Assembly (NCBI GenBank): GCA_035048495.1
Contig: CM068549.1
Location: 4,497,059 to 4,561,058 of the forward strand
Direction: 5' to 3'
DNA length: 64,000 nucleotides
Origin: Euptelea pleiosperma
Lineage: Eukaryota > Streptophyta > Magnoliopsida > Ranunculales > Eupteleaceae
Shown here: positions 49,586 through 59,995 of the stretch, piece after piece
Layout: each line of letters opens with the position of its first letter
How positions within the stretch are numbered: the first letter of the stretch is position 1
Translations under genes and position numbers: made by a program
The notes under the pieces: model-generated
What the model saw: only the letters and a program-made list of their open reading frames with translations
Told to the model about the DNA's origin: nothing
The model's database searches: none

Positions 49586-50980
49586 TTTTTACCAAAACTC
49601 ATGTTTTTATTTTACTAAAAACAAAAAAAAGAAAAAGGAGAGAAACCTTGTGTTTTTGGGTGTGATTTCATGTGATTTTCAAAAATGCCTTGACTTGATT
49701 AGTGAAAACCTTTCGGAAATTCTATTTATTGAAAATGATGTTTGTTTTGAAAAATCACTTATTAGCTCTTCATTCAGTTTGAAAGCAAACATTACTATAG
49801 TGAATTGAAAAATCTTGGAAAACTCAGATTCAACAACAATTCTCACATATCAACGTCAGAATTATCCGATGTTTGGATTATCTAAAGATCCAAGAAAAAT
49901 AATTGTGGAGAACTAACCCAGTGAGCTTTTGAACTTTTCATCATTTTTGAGGGTTATAAAATTATTCTAAGTCACAAGATGACTCACAATTCTTCTAGTC
50001 CCTTAATATTCCATTGAGTGATCTCATTAACCTTCGCTTTGGTCATGGAATGAACAACATCAAATTTGGATTATTACATAAAGAACCTTCTCTATATCCA
50101 TTCGAGACATCGAAGATGAAAGTACAAACACTAGAAAATGATATAGGCCATCTTTTTAACCAATTAGACTTTTTAGCTTCCCTAACATCTATACTGTTAG
50201 AAACTATTTTTGAACCTTTTGATAAAAACCTTTTCTTGTTAACCCATTAACCAAAAACCCAATCCCAAAAAGAGTTCAATACGATAACCTACTTCTGAGA
50301 GGAATCATAGAGTATTTGGTATGATTACACCATGAAAAGATAGAAACCAAGAAAAGAAAAGAAAAGAAAACAAATGGTTTGAGCTAAAAAGAAACATGAT
50401 CAGAAAGAAAGAAGGAAAGGAAAAAGAATCTAAAAGAGAATGATAGAAAAAGATCCAAAAAGACAAAAATTGGAAAAGAAGAAAAGTTAAGGAAATACTA
50501 CCCCTGGACCGCTGCCAGCACCTGTTCCGTTCTCCACACCGAAACGAACCCGAACTAGTTCGTGATGGTCACCTGTTGCTGGCCAAACCAGTAACATCTA
50601 CTGCCCGTTGCTCCTCCACCTGCTGGACCGCCTGCAATCCAGCGCCTCCGGCAGACTAGATCAGTTCTTCAACCGGTAATCTTTCTCCTTCCTCACGGTT
50701 CTGTTAAGAACTTGCACCTAGCGGGTTCGCCTCCCCACATGCACACGCTTGCAGGTCTCTCTAGGCCGTGCCTCTCACAGTGCTTCCCTCCATCTCTTCC
50801 ACCGGGCAGCCACCAGCCACACCACTGTAACCTCAGGCGAACTCCATTGCTGCACCCATCTGCAACTCAAAGCCTTGGATCGCATCTCCTTCTCTACAGG
50901 TTCAGCCTGTTCCTCCTCTCAATTCACCAAGAGTTGCAGGTAGTGCAACACCTGCTCATCTCCATCAACATCTCCCATCA

Positions 50981-51006
50981 CCGGAGTTGCAGACCTGCAA
51001 CTCCGG
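50981..51006. repeat. LTR hairpin CCGGAGTTGC / GCAACTCCGG
   Basis: A perfect 10-bp stem around the loop AGACCT in the A7 LTR. Confidence 0.85.
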
Positions 51007-52840
51007 CCAAACTCCTAAAGCTAGCTTCACCATGTACCTGCAGTGCACCGTCTAACCACCTTAGCAAACCACCAATCACCCTCGTAGCCACCAGCGAGCT
51101 CCAACTTCAAAGCTACAACGCCTGCAACTCAGTTGCAGGCCGTTAGTTTTCAAACCTTTCCACTTACATCACCATTTTCCACTCTGAAATGAACCAGATC
51201 TGATTCGTGATTGTCCCTTGTTGCTAGCCAACCTAGTAATATCTATCGCCAGCTGCTCCTCTTTCCGCCTGAGCTCCTATCCATCTTCTTCTTCGCACAG
51301 CACCCCCTCTGCAACTCTAGTTGTCATCTCTTCGATCGGTCAAACCAGCTCTTCTAGCTCATCACCACTATGAACCAAATTAGAGTGATCTCTTTTTGCT
51401 TGCAAGCCGTCCTCCGCCACGTCTACAACAGCAGCTCCTACAAGCACCACTGTTAAGAGTTGCAGGTGCACCAGTCACCTCATCGACTCCCTCACCGTCA
51501 GCCACCTACTGAAGGTCTACCTTCAACTTGCTCATCTTCCTTTGCTGCCCCCTGATATTCGCTCAGAAGTGCTAATTTTAAGCAATTATCCTTTTAGCGT
51601 TATTGCATTCTCCTACATAAAATACTCTATTTATCTACTTATCTACGTAAGAGTATCTTATGTTGCGTAGAACACACTTTTCTTGATGAAATGGTATATT
51701 TGCATGCATTAAACACATTTTCGGAAGTCTAGATATAAAATCGTTCTAATTAAGTCTCATTACACGCTTTTTCTGTCGCAGGAAACCCTGATTGGATGAT
51801 TCTCGAGACTTGTGGGCCCACATCGATCATGAAAGCCCATTATCAAAGCTTAGAGAGTCCACAAGCTATGACTAGAAGATATGGACCAAATACGGGCTGA
51901 ACAAGAGAATCGAAGAGCCGACCCAAAGAACGAAGAGAGCGGGAGAGCCAATGACCAAGAGACGACCAAAGCGTTTAAAGCCGCATGAATCGACAAGGAA
52001 TGATGGTCTGCTCGACTGGTGAAGCGTGAGGAGGGACACAGTAAAAACCAGGGTTCCAGACCCTCTGCCAGTGATTTTCTCTCCATTTTCTGACATTTTC
52101 TCTCTCATCTCCCCTAATTCTCTCTCCTCTTTTTAAATCCTAATTTTCTCTCTTCTTCCTCTAACCGACTCTCTTTCCTTGACCTATCACCATTATCCAT
52201 CAAATCCACCGGTCGATCGCCATCTGATCTATCCATTCTATGCATCTGACCATCCGATCGTGCCACCGATCATTCGATCATCTATCTATCACCCACCCGA
52301 TCTCCATTGTAAAATCTTAATCCCTATAACTCGTATGATCATATGGTTGATTGTTGATGAGAGAGCAGAGCTCGATCTCAGAGGAAAGAAAAATGCATTT
52401 TTCTCCCCTAGCAACCAAACGCACCCTAACGCACGGCCTCGCAAGAGCCCCACATCCATCTGGCCCATTGGCCCGCTTATCCTTGAGCCTAGTGGCCCAC
52501 TATCCTAATCACCCATCTTCTGGCCCATGGCCTATCACTTATCTTGGTCCACTGCCTAACTATCAAAGGCCCATGGCCTTAATCCTTATGGGCCATATTT
52601 GATCCTATGTGGACATGCCACCTCAAGTGAACCTCACGGGCCAACACATGGACCCCACTTGGTGGTAGGCCACCTCACATGCGTGGTCCCCTAGTTCCAC
52701 TACAGCTCAACTTTGGTGGGACCCACGACTTTTCAAAGGGAGTCAATTCTTTCCATTTTCTCTCTTGGAGAGAATCCCACGTATAAGAGATCTCCTTGAT
52801 CTCTTATTGATCTAATGGTGGTTGTTGATGTGTCCCATGT

Positions 52841-52848
52841 TATAAAAG
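52841..52848 (+). promoter_or_regulatory. TATA box of the A5 5' LTR
   Basis: TATAAAAG within CATGTTATAAAAGGGTGG, conserved at 61305-61312 in the 3' LTR. It sits about 1.29 kb into the LTR, so U3 is long and the hairpin block is downstream, inside the predicted transcript. Confidence 0.7.
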
Positions 52849-52999
52849 GGTGGAAACCTAAGAGAGAACCGGTTCCCTCCCCCTTTTAAAAAAAAAAAAA
52901 AAAACCAGTCTTCCTCATCTTCTTCCTTCCCTTTCTTCTTCTTCTCCGGTGACCTACGCCGGCGAGGAGGTGGTGCGCTGCCTCCTCTTCATCCTCCTC

Positions 53000-53058
53000 T
53001 TCTTCTTCTTCTTCTTCTTCTTCTTCTTCTTCTTCTTCTTCTTCTTCTTCTTCTTCTT
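53000..53058. repeat. CTT microsatellite, A5 5' LTR
   Basis: About twenty CTT triplets, against about nine at the matching place in the 3' LTR (61464-61489). The length has changed since insertion. Confidence 0.9.
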
Positions 53059-53098
53059 GCCGCTGCATAATAGCAGCACCGCTCCTCCTCTTCTCTTG

Positions 53099-53124
53099 CC
53101 GGAGTTGCAGGTCTACAACTCCGG
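53099..53124. repeat. LTR hairpin CCGGAGTTG / CAACTCCGG
   Basis: A 9-bp perfect stem, then one C-A mismatch and two further pairs around GT, in the A5 5' LTR. Confidence 0.75.
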
Positions 53125-53272
53125 CCACCGCTGCCCTTTCTGCCTGTGCATCTCTAATCCCCCTCTCCTCCTCTCCTTCTTCTTTTCCTTCGCTTCTTAC
53201 TCGTTTCTCCTTCTTCTTCTTCTTCTTCTTCTTCTTGCTCTTCTTCTTCTTCATCTTCTTTAGATCTGTCCG

Positions 53273-53297
53273 CTGGAGTTGCCGCCTGCAACTCCAG
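53273..53297. repeat. LTR hairpin CTGGAGTTGC / GCAACTCCAG
   Basis: A perfect 10-bp stem around CGCCT. The same site in the 3' LTR (61699-61721) has C-G in place of T-A at the second pair. Confidence 0.85.
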
Positions 53298-53799
53298 CTG
53301 CCTACTGTACGTTCGTTCCAGCCTTGGCCACCACTTTTAGACCTGCAACTTGTAGGTGCGCCTCCAACCGTCTGGTTCCACCTCCCCCTACTATCAAGCC
53401 GAACAGAATCCTCCTTACACCAGAACCTGCAACTCTGGCCGGTAACACGACCTCAACAGCAGCTCCACAACCCAACGCCTTCTTCTTCTTCTTCTCCTTT
53501 GATCCTCACCCACAATAGCAAGTGGTCACCCCTTCTCCTCCTTGATTCTCTTATTCTTCAATGTTTTTTCTTCTTCTTTCTCTTTCTTTTCCTTCTTCTT
53601 CCACATTTTGTTCACCGGAGTTGCACTTGCAACTTCCAGCCAGCACCATTACTACCACGTCTCACTCTCTTAGATCCACCTGCTGGCTGCCACGCTCACC
53701 ACCTCCTCCATTGCAGGTGCTCCTTGCTCCCTTCTTGCACATCCTGTGTTCTCCAAACCGCAATGTGCACAACCTGCACTTTTCCTAACGGTAAGGTTG

Positions 53800-53825
53800 C
53801 TGGAGTTGCACGCTTGCAACTCCAG
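53800..53825. repeat. LTR hairpin CTGGAGTTGC / GCAACTCCAG
   Basis: A perfect 10-bp stem, extendable by G-C (53799/53826), around ACGCTT. Unchanged in the 3' LTR at 62225-62250. Confidence 0.85.
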
Positions 53826-54525
53826 CCAGCATCTTTCATCAATTTCACTTGGACGTGCTCCTTTCCCAAGAGATCCACCACCAACGTGCAGAAAGCCTTC
53901 CCCACCTTCCAGCCATGCCTTCATCATTTTTACCATCCTCCAAAGCATCAGGCATCATATGATTTGCTCACGGTTAGTCTTCTTCTTGCTGGCCAATCCT
54001 CATCCCCGCTGGTAAGATGTCCGAAGGTATTTCCTATCTCTCTCTTTTCACTCTTCCTCTCTCTCTAAATCTCTCTCTCTAGATCTCTTTAGTCCTTTTC
54101 TCTCTTTACGGTTATTATTTTTAAGTTTATTTTATTAGACTCTTATTTCTCTTGCATTGTAAGGTACAATAATTTGAATAAAAGTTGGTTTTTGATTAAT
54201 TGGTTTCATGTTTGAGCTTTACATCTCAATTGATTGCAACATTTTGTACATGATGGATTTCTGATAATTTTTTCTCAAAATTATGTTTTAAATCTTGATT
54301 ATTCACCATTCTCACCTCTCCATTTTTCTTAGTATCAATTTTTGATAAAAATTCGTCATTTCATGTTCTTTACATGCGCTAAATAATCCCGAGTGCAGAT
54401 CGACATTTGACACGAGCCACTGTGCAAAATTGCCCATTTTACAGGTTAAAAGTCTCGGATTAATTACAAATGTATTGAAATTAGGGTTTCTGTAACCAAC
54501 GACGCAGAAAAACTCTACTTTCAAA

Positions 54526-54543
54526 TGGGGCTGTTGCCACTTG
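54526..54543 (+). other. A5 primer-binding site (tRNA-Asp type, degenerate)
   Basis: TGGGGCTGTTGCCACTTG begins 2 nt after the LTR end and is a mutated form of the tRNA-Asp complement TGGCGCCGTTGCCGGGG. Its spacing is the same as in A3. Confidence 0.7.
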
Positions 54544-55275
54544 GGAGTACGGAAGTGCGTAAAAGGATGTAAAAACAGAATTAAAAAGTTGTCAAATCAG
54601 AAAGCTACTTAATTTAGACAGCCCGACCTTTTCGGGAAACTTTCTATTTTTGATTTTCAGTTATTTTTAGCTACTTTTTAAATTACTATGTTTAATGCCT
54701 CGGAAGGCTGAGTGCAAAGTTGTAATAAATTAGGAATTTTACTACTTTCCAAATATCTGCTTGATCTTGTTCTTGGGTTTTTTAGAAACCCTAGATTAAG
54801 TAGAAAATACCAAAAAAATAAAAAAATAAAAATTCAAAAAAATTAGGGTTTTATATTCTGCAGATTTTTAAAAATCACCAATCAAGGATTTGCGATTTTT
54901 GGAAAGATTCCAAAATCTTGAAACTCTACTAAATTAGGGTTTCCTCTCTTAGAAGTTTCCACTTTAGAGGAATTTTTATCTTTAGAAATCCTCCGTATTT
55001 GGAACAGTCTGCAAAAGGAAATACCCAAAATCTAGTAGAATTTTAATTTTAGGAAATTTCCTAAAATTGTAAGGGATCTCGCAATCACATCTTTCTTGGA
55101 AGATCTTCACAGTTCGGAAAACTTTCCAATCTAGGTATTTTCCATCTGGGAATTTTTAAATTTTTATCCATCTCAAACTTGGAAATTAATTCAAAAACTT
55201 GCCTAAATCCAATGCGTGCTCTGTGAACCCTAAAAAGGCAAGGATCTTCCAAATAGAATCCCGAATACCTAGACC

Positions 55276-55443
55276 ATGCGATCTAACTTTTCTGCAACAT
55301 ACGATTCTAGTGTGGGTAGGGAGCGAAAGCTCAAAGAGGTGGAGTCGGGCCCAAGCCCATTAGGATACCCCTCCTTATTCCACGGAGGCGACCCCGTGGC
55401 GTGGCCCACGGGAGGTAAGTCTCTATCCTCGCCTTCAGTGTGA
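55276..55443 (+). CDS. 55-codon leader ORF of A5
   Basis: From ATG at 55276 to TGA at 55441-55443. It shares with the A3 leader ORF the segments RERKLKEV and GYPSL(F/S)HGGDPV. A GAG/GTAAGT splice-donor consensus lies inside it (exon end 55414) at the same relative place as in A3. No known domain. Coding status is uncertain: between the two copies I count about four amino-acid changes and about five silent changes in the shared core. Confidence 0.4.
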   Translation: MRSNFSATYDSSVGRERKLKEVESGPSPLGYPSLFHGGDPVAWPTGGKSLSSPSV

Positions 55444-56317
55444 TACTGCGCAGTTGGGTGCATGATTGCCGCATGTCTATTTGTCTTTTAGCAACAACTT
55501 ACTCGACTTGCGTGGCGTGGCTGTTAATCAATCAACTCTAAGAGAGCAGACCTAGCTCCAAAATTGAAACTGGTGGGATTTCATCACCCACCTCATCATT
55601 CCAACTGATTTGATCCCAAGGCTCCATTTAATTAAAAAGAATCAAGAAGTAGAGCCAATTAGCCCGGTGTTCGAGGAAAAATCCACACAAAGCGAACCCC
55701 CTTAACATCCAATCAAAGTAAGACCACGAGTGCGGGTCCCTGTTGTCTAATACAACCATAGGTCCCTGCTACTCAAGTACACTGAGCTCGTCGTGGCATC
55801 CTGGACTATTCGACAGTTAGTTGCGTATGCACTAGGAACACGCACCAACCCTAGCTTAACCTGAGGGAATGCTCTTCTTAAACACCTGACCAATCCGGTT
55901 AGTCTGGGACGTATTTAAGTCAGCCGGTGTGCCGCACGTCTGTCTAGGCTTCGGATTGCCTTGTTGTTGACTAGAGTTAGTACTAAAGGATTTACTCTGA
56001 AGAGTGTAGCCTAGTGAGAACCTTTGAGTGCAAACAGTTAGTTCGGTGGTTAAAAGATAAACCGGTGGTCTGCCCACTGTCATAATCTATACTAGCCCCA
56101 AAACTAACAAGATAATTCCTAAAATATATCCTGATTGTTTAAGAATAGGATTATCTGTGCTTCGTGTACATCATATATCACTCGGATAGTGTTCCCTTCT
56201 GACAACTTTTTGCCAAGTCTAGGACTCGCTTTTTAAGCGTATGCCCGGTTGGACCCGTCCTAACTTTTTACTGATTCGATCTGAGAGTCAGTCTACTGCA
56301 CCCCTCTATCTCCTCTA

Positions 56318-56950
56318 ATGGCAGATGAACGTCATCTGTATGAGACATACTACAGTTTCTGTGAGAATCTAAGTGATCACTCTCAACAATGGTATGACAA
56401 TTCTGCGTATCATCATGACACTCCAGTCTCACACACTTCTACAAGGTATGATAATCACCGAGATCCGGAGTACAATTCTGTACTCCAAGAGCTTAAAAAT
56501 TTAGTTTCTGCCCTTCGTGCCGCGGTCCAGCAACCTGTGCACAATTCCTAGTCTGTAGGATATTACCCTTCTATCCAGCAAGATGTCTGTACCTTTCCAT
56601 CACCAATGCAGACCTCCTATGACAACACTTATTATCCGGACAATAGGAGTCACCATAACTTTGGTTGGGAGTAGTCTGTTCTCCCATAGCCACTGTCGCA
56701 GGATAATTATCCTTCCGGGTTTCATCAACCCAATGGAGAGTATGATTGGCAGTACTCGCAGTCGCAATACCTATCATATCCACATAATGACTATTCTAAT
56801 CAACAGTGGGCCCCTCGGGATTTCCAGAGTCAACAGCTAGTTCCAGACTCCACTCTACCCTATAACTTTCCTACCTAGTCAGACAACAATCAAGAGTTGG
56901 CATCTCAGCTCCCCTTGGCTGAACCGTCTCTGTTGGCTACTAACCCAGTC
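56318..56950 (+). pseudogene. Polar post-gag segment of A5 with TAG stops
   Basis: Starts ATGGCAGATGAACGT and is open for 77 codons. It continues in the same frame through four TAG codons (56549, 56672, 56687, 56876) to about 56945, where the frame shifts into the acidic ORF. The residues are rich in Gln, Tyr, Ser, Asn and Pro. It aligns with A3 47832-48077. The Gag capsid core seen in A3 is absent upstream. Not expected to make a full product. Confidence 0.55.
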
Positions 56951-57993
56951 TGGAGGACCTTCTCTCTCAGTACATTGCCCAGCAACAACAGTATTTCCAA
57001 GGTCTAGAGCACCAACAACAACAATCTATAGAGAGCTTGGAGCAATGTCTAGTTCAATTAGAAAATGAGAGAGAGGAAGTCAACTTCACTAGCCCACCAA
57101 TAACCTATCTTGAGGAGAGTGACATGGCTACTGTCTATAATGAGGAGTCGCACAATTGGACCAAGTACTAGAATTGTCAGGATGAAATAGAAGTTGTTAC
57201 CACCTCTAGATCAAGCCCGATTATTGAGGAGCTAGTGTATCCATCTTCGGTGCCTTTAAAAGCACCAAATCTTGAACCTACCTCAGAGCAACCTATTTCT
57301 CACTCTACCTCTGCTGACCTTGATGTCGATCTTCATGACATTGAGTTGAGTCTCGATCGTAGGATCCCAACTGTCCTAGATCTACCATTCCTGCCCACCT
57401 CCCTTGGAGTGAGCCATAATAATGATGAACCCGAGTCTCCATCTATGATGTCCTTACAGGAAGCTATTTCTGAATTGAGCACAGAGATACCCATGTCCAT
57501 CTCTATCTCTGATGATTCTGCCTCTGCACTGAAGGCGAACATTCCTACCATTGAGCTGTCTCTAGAATATGAGACTCCAGCTATCCTGGACCCACCATTC
57601 CCCACCGAGGATGAACATATTGAGTGCAGGGATTGGAACATCCCTATCGCATTAGGACACCTCGAGGAAGAGGTCAACAGTTTTCACCCGCCACCCTACG
57701 TCGATATTATCGATGACCCTTGTGCCGTAGAGAGTCTAATTCAGGACTCTCCTAAAGATAAATTATCCAAGTGTCAAGAACACTTTGAGTCTGACTTAAT
57801 CTCAGAGTCAGACAATTCTAGTATTATTGATCTGCAGGAGTTTGCTCCATTCAGATACATTCCCACAAAACTCAATGAGTTTGCGGCTCTGCTAACCACG
57901 GTCAGAGAACCCACTACTACTCTTCTCTTAGTCTTCACTGAGAAGCTTCTATCCCTCCCCAATGAACTAAATGTTTTTGCGGCATCTACTTAG
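56947..57993 (+). pseudogene. Acidic ORF of unknown function in A5
   Basis: One frame runs from 56947 to the stop at 57991-57993 with a single TAG at 57169. The part after it has 252 codons from 57235 (GTG) with no stop. The N-terminal part is Gln-rich and probably helical (SQYIAQQQQYFQGLEHQQQQ, then LEQCLVQLENE). The C-terminal part is rich in Glu, Asp, Ser, Pro and Leu, with LDRRIPTVLDLPF and KLNEFAALLT conserved in A3. No catalytic motif, zinc knuckle, signal peptide or membrane segment is visible. It could be the tail of Gag or an element-specific protein. I do not recognise it. Confidence 0.55.
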
Positions 57994-58424
57994 AGAGCTT
58001 ACTATCCTTCTCTTAGTCTACACTGAGAAAGACTTGTTCTACACAGGTATACCTAGACAAGGGATAGGATAACTGTCTTTGTTCCACTTTAGGTGTCAGA
58101 AAGACTGCAGATTCACTCAGTCTCCATGAGTTTCAACCTGGTTGGAGGTACTTGATATACCTCCGTCATGTCTGGCTGAAGACGTAAAACTTAGCGCTTT
58201 CGGAAAGGCAATTCTGGTATTCCTAGAGTATATGAGTCCCATGCATTTGTTATTATTATTATTATATCTCTGGAAATGTAGGTACAATCATTCTTCCGAT
58301 CATCAGGTACCACACGCTGTTGAGTTTCTGCCAACTTGGTAACATCCTCCCTGAACCTTTGCATCATCATTACCGATTTTTCATCATTGTATTCCCGATC
58401 ATGAGCACTGAGGACGGTGCTGTA

Positions 58425-58441
58425 TTTTGGTTGGGGGTGGG
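58425..58441 (+). other. Internal PPT-like tract of A5
   Basis: TTTTGGTTGGGGGTGGG shares the 11-mer TGGTTGGGGGT with the true polypurine tract 1.55 kb downstream, and is conserved in A3 at 49571. It may be a second priming site or the trace of an ancestral 3' end. Confidence 0.5.
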
Positions 58442-59982
58442 TATTTAGCAAAACTCATGTCTTCATTTTGATAAAAAAAAAATCTTGTTTTTGGGTGGTT
58501 TCCAATGCTCTTCAAAAAGTTTTCTAGAATTTCAAAAATGTGTTAAATACCCTGATATTGATTAGCTGAAAACCTCCGTTAAGTCAGTATTGAGGATGAC
58601 AATTTTTGTTAAAGGTTAGCTTTGAGTCAAGTCAAGCGTGGCTACAGCAAGTTTGAAAACTTAAAAAAACTCAGATTCGGCACAATTGTACACTATCAAC
58701 ATCAGAGTCATCCTAAGTTTGGAAACTCTAGAGATCCTATGAGAAGAATTGTGGAGACCTAACCTAGTGAGCTTTCGGGCCTTTATTCATTTCAAAGGGT
58801 TATACAATAATTCTGAGTCACAAGATGACTCACTATTCGTTGAGAGATCTCATTATCTTTCGCTTCGATCATAAAACTCGGAATGATATCAACATTGGAT
58901 TACTACGACAGAACCTTCTCTATATCTAGTCAAGACAGTATACATGATAGTGCAAACCCTAGAAAATGATTTAGGCCATTTTTCTGAACCGTTCAGCCTT
59001 TTTTGCTTACCTGAATTATACTTCACTAGAAACCCCTTGAACCTTTCTAGAAAAGCCTTTTCTTGTTAAACCCGTTAACCAAAATCCCAATCCAGCTACG
59101 AAGGATGACTAAGCTTTCCTACTCTTGAGATGGATAGAAGAATAACTGATATGGGTGTACCGTGAAAAGAAGAAAAATCAAAAGGAAAAGAAAGTGGTTC
59201 AAGCTGAAAAGAAAACATGAACAGAAAGTATGAAAAAGAGCTGAAAAATAAAATGAGCAGTCTCAGAAATATCAAAAAAAGAGAAAAATACAAAAGGAAT
59301 AAAAGAAACAGAAACTTCTTTTACACCAGCAGGAAAAATACAAGAAAATAGAGATATCCTCTCAAGATCTTTGAAATCCTGCATCCCTTTATTTTTTCTA
59401 CACCTGACCTAAGCCTCATTACAACCTAGGAAAGTCCTACTTGATTCTAGAATAGCATGATCATAAAATGTGGAGATTGGAGAAGGAGAAGCTATAGAGT
59501 TTGATCTGACGTTTCCGAGTGAAGTGGTATTCCAATCATGAGATCTTCTTCTGTTAAAAATGTCCTTCCTTCAAATAATACATATGTGTGATCTTTGCCT
59601 TCATATATCATTACATCTCCTCACATATAAATTGAGAGAAAAGAATAACACCCTTCTTGAGTGATTCCATTCTGAGTAGTTTACAAGTGAGAATTGAAGT
59701 CGAGGCATACAAACTTATAGGCGATCTGGAAACCTTTCCTATCGGATGATGAGAATGTTGAGCACACGCACACGCAGAGTCTGACTATTCTGGGTCATGA
59801 TTATCAGTCTGTAGTCTTGCAAAAACTTTTCAACTTTTTGCTAGCATGTAACTGTTTTTGCATGCATTCAATGATTTGACTAATGGTGTTTTCCCTAAGC
59901 TAATATGAAAAAGTGTGCAGCATGTGTAGAGCCCTTTTAAGCTCATTTATTTCGCACTAATTGCCAAGGATTGGCAATATGC

Positions 59983-59995
59983 TGGTTGGGGGTTG
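59983..59995 (+). other. A5 polypurine tract
   Basis: TGGTTGGGGGTTG directly precedes the 3' LTR. G-rich tracts of the type TTGGGGG are usual at this place in Athila elements. Confidence 0.75.

Larger units (their letters stand above)
42166..50495 (+). mobile_element. A3 internal region (Athila type), degenerate, holds A4
   Basis: After the 5' LTR come a primer site, a leader with a small ORF and splice-donor consensus, a broken Athila-like gag (from about 47041), a Gln/Tyr-rich segment, a broken acidic ORF and a PPT-like tract at 49571. No protease, reverse transcriptase or integrase is present. The order matches A5 except that A5 lacks the Gag core. Near 50495 the sequence stops matching A5's internal region and turns into LTR-type sequence, so the 3' end of this element has been lost. 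The breakpoint is approximate. Confidence 0.75.
51553..54523 (+). repeat. A5 5' LTR
   Basis: 2971 bp from TGATATTCGCTC to CTACTTTCA. The order is: conserved start, GGGCCCA-rich region, TATA box at 52841, CTT repeat, block of GGAGTTGC hairpins, TTTCTCTCTCTAG array, conserved end module (GAGTGCAG, CACGAGCCACTGTGC, GGGTTTC). The frame at 53235-54068 is proline, leucine and serine-rich without a domain. Confidence 0.95.

Noticed and set aside
52886..53254. Poly-Glu/poly-Lys minus-strand frame
   Set aside because: Translation of the CTT run in the A5 5' LTR.
53235..54068. 277-codon open frame, with a 217-codon partner at 61840-62493
   Set aside because: Both lie in the duplicated A5 LTRs, in C/T-rich DNA with few stops. 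The product is Pro/Leu/Ser/Phe-rich with no domain, and the frames differ in length between LTRs.
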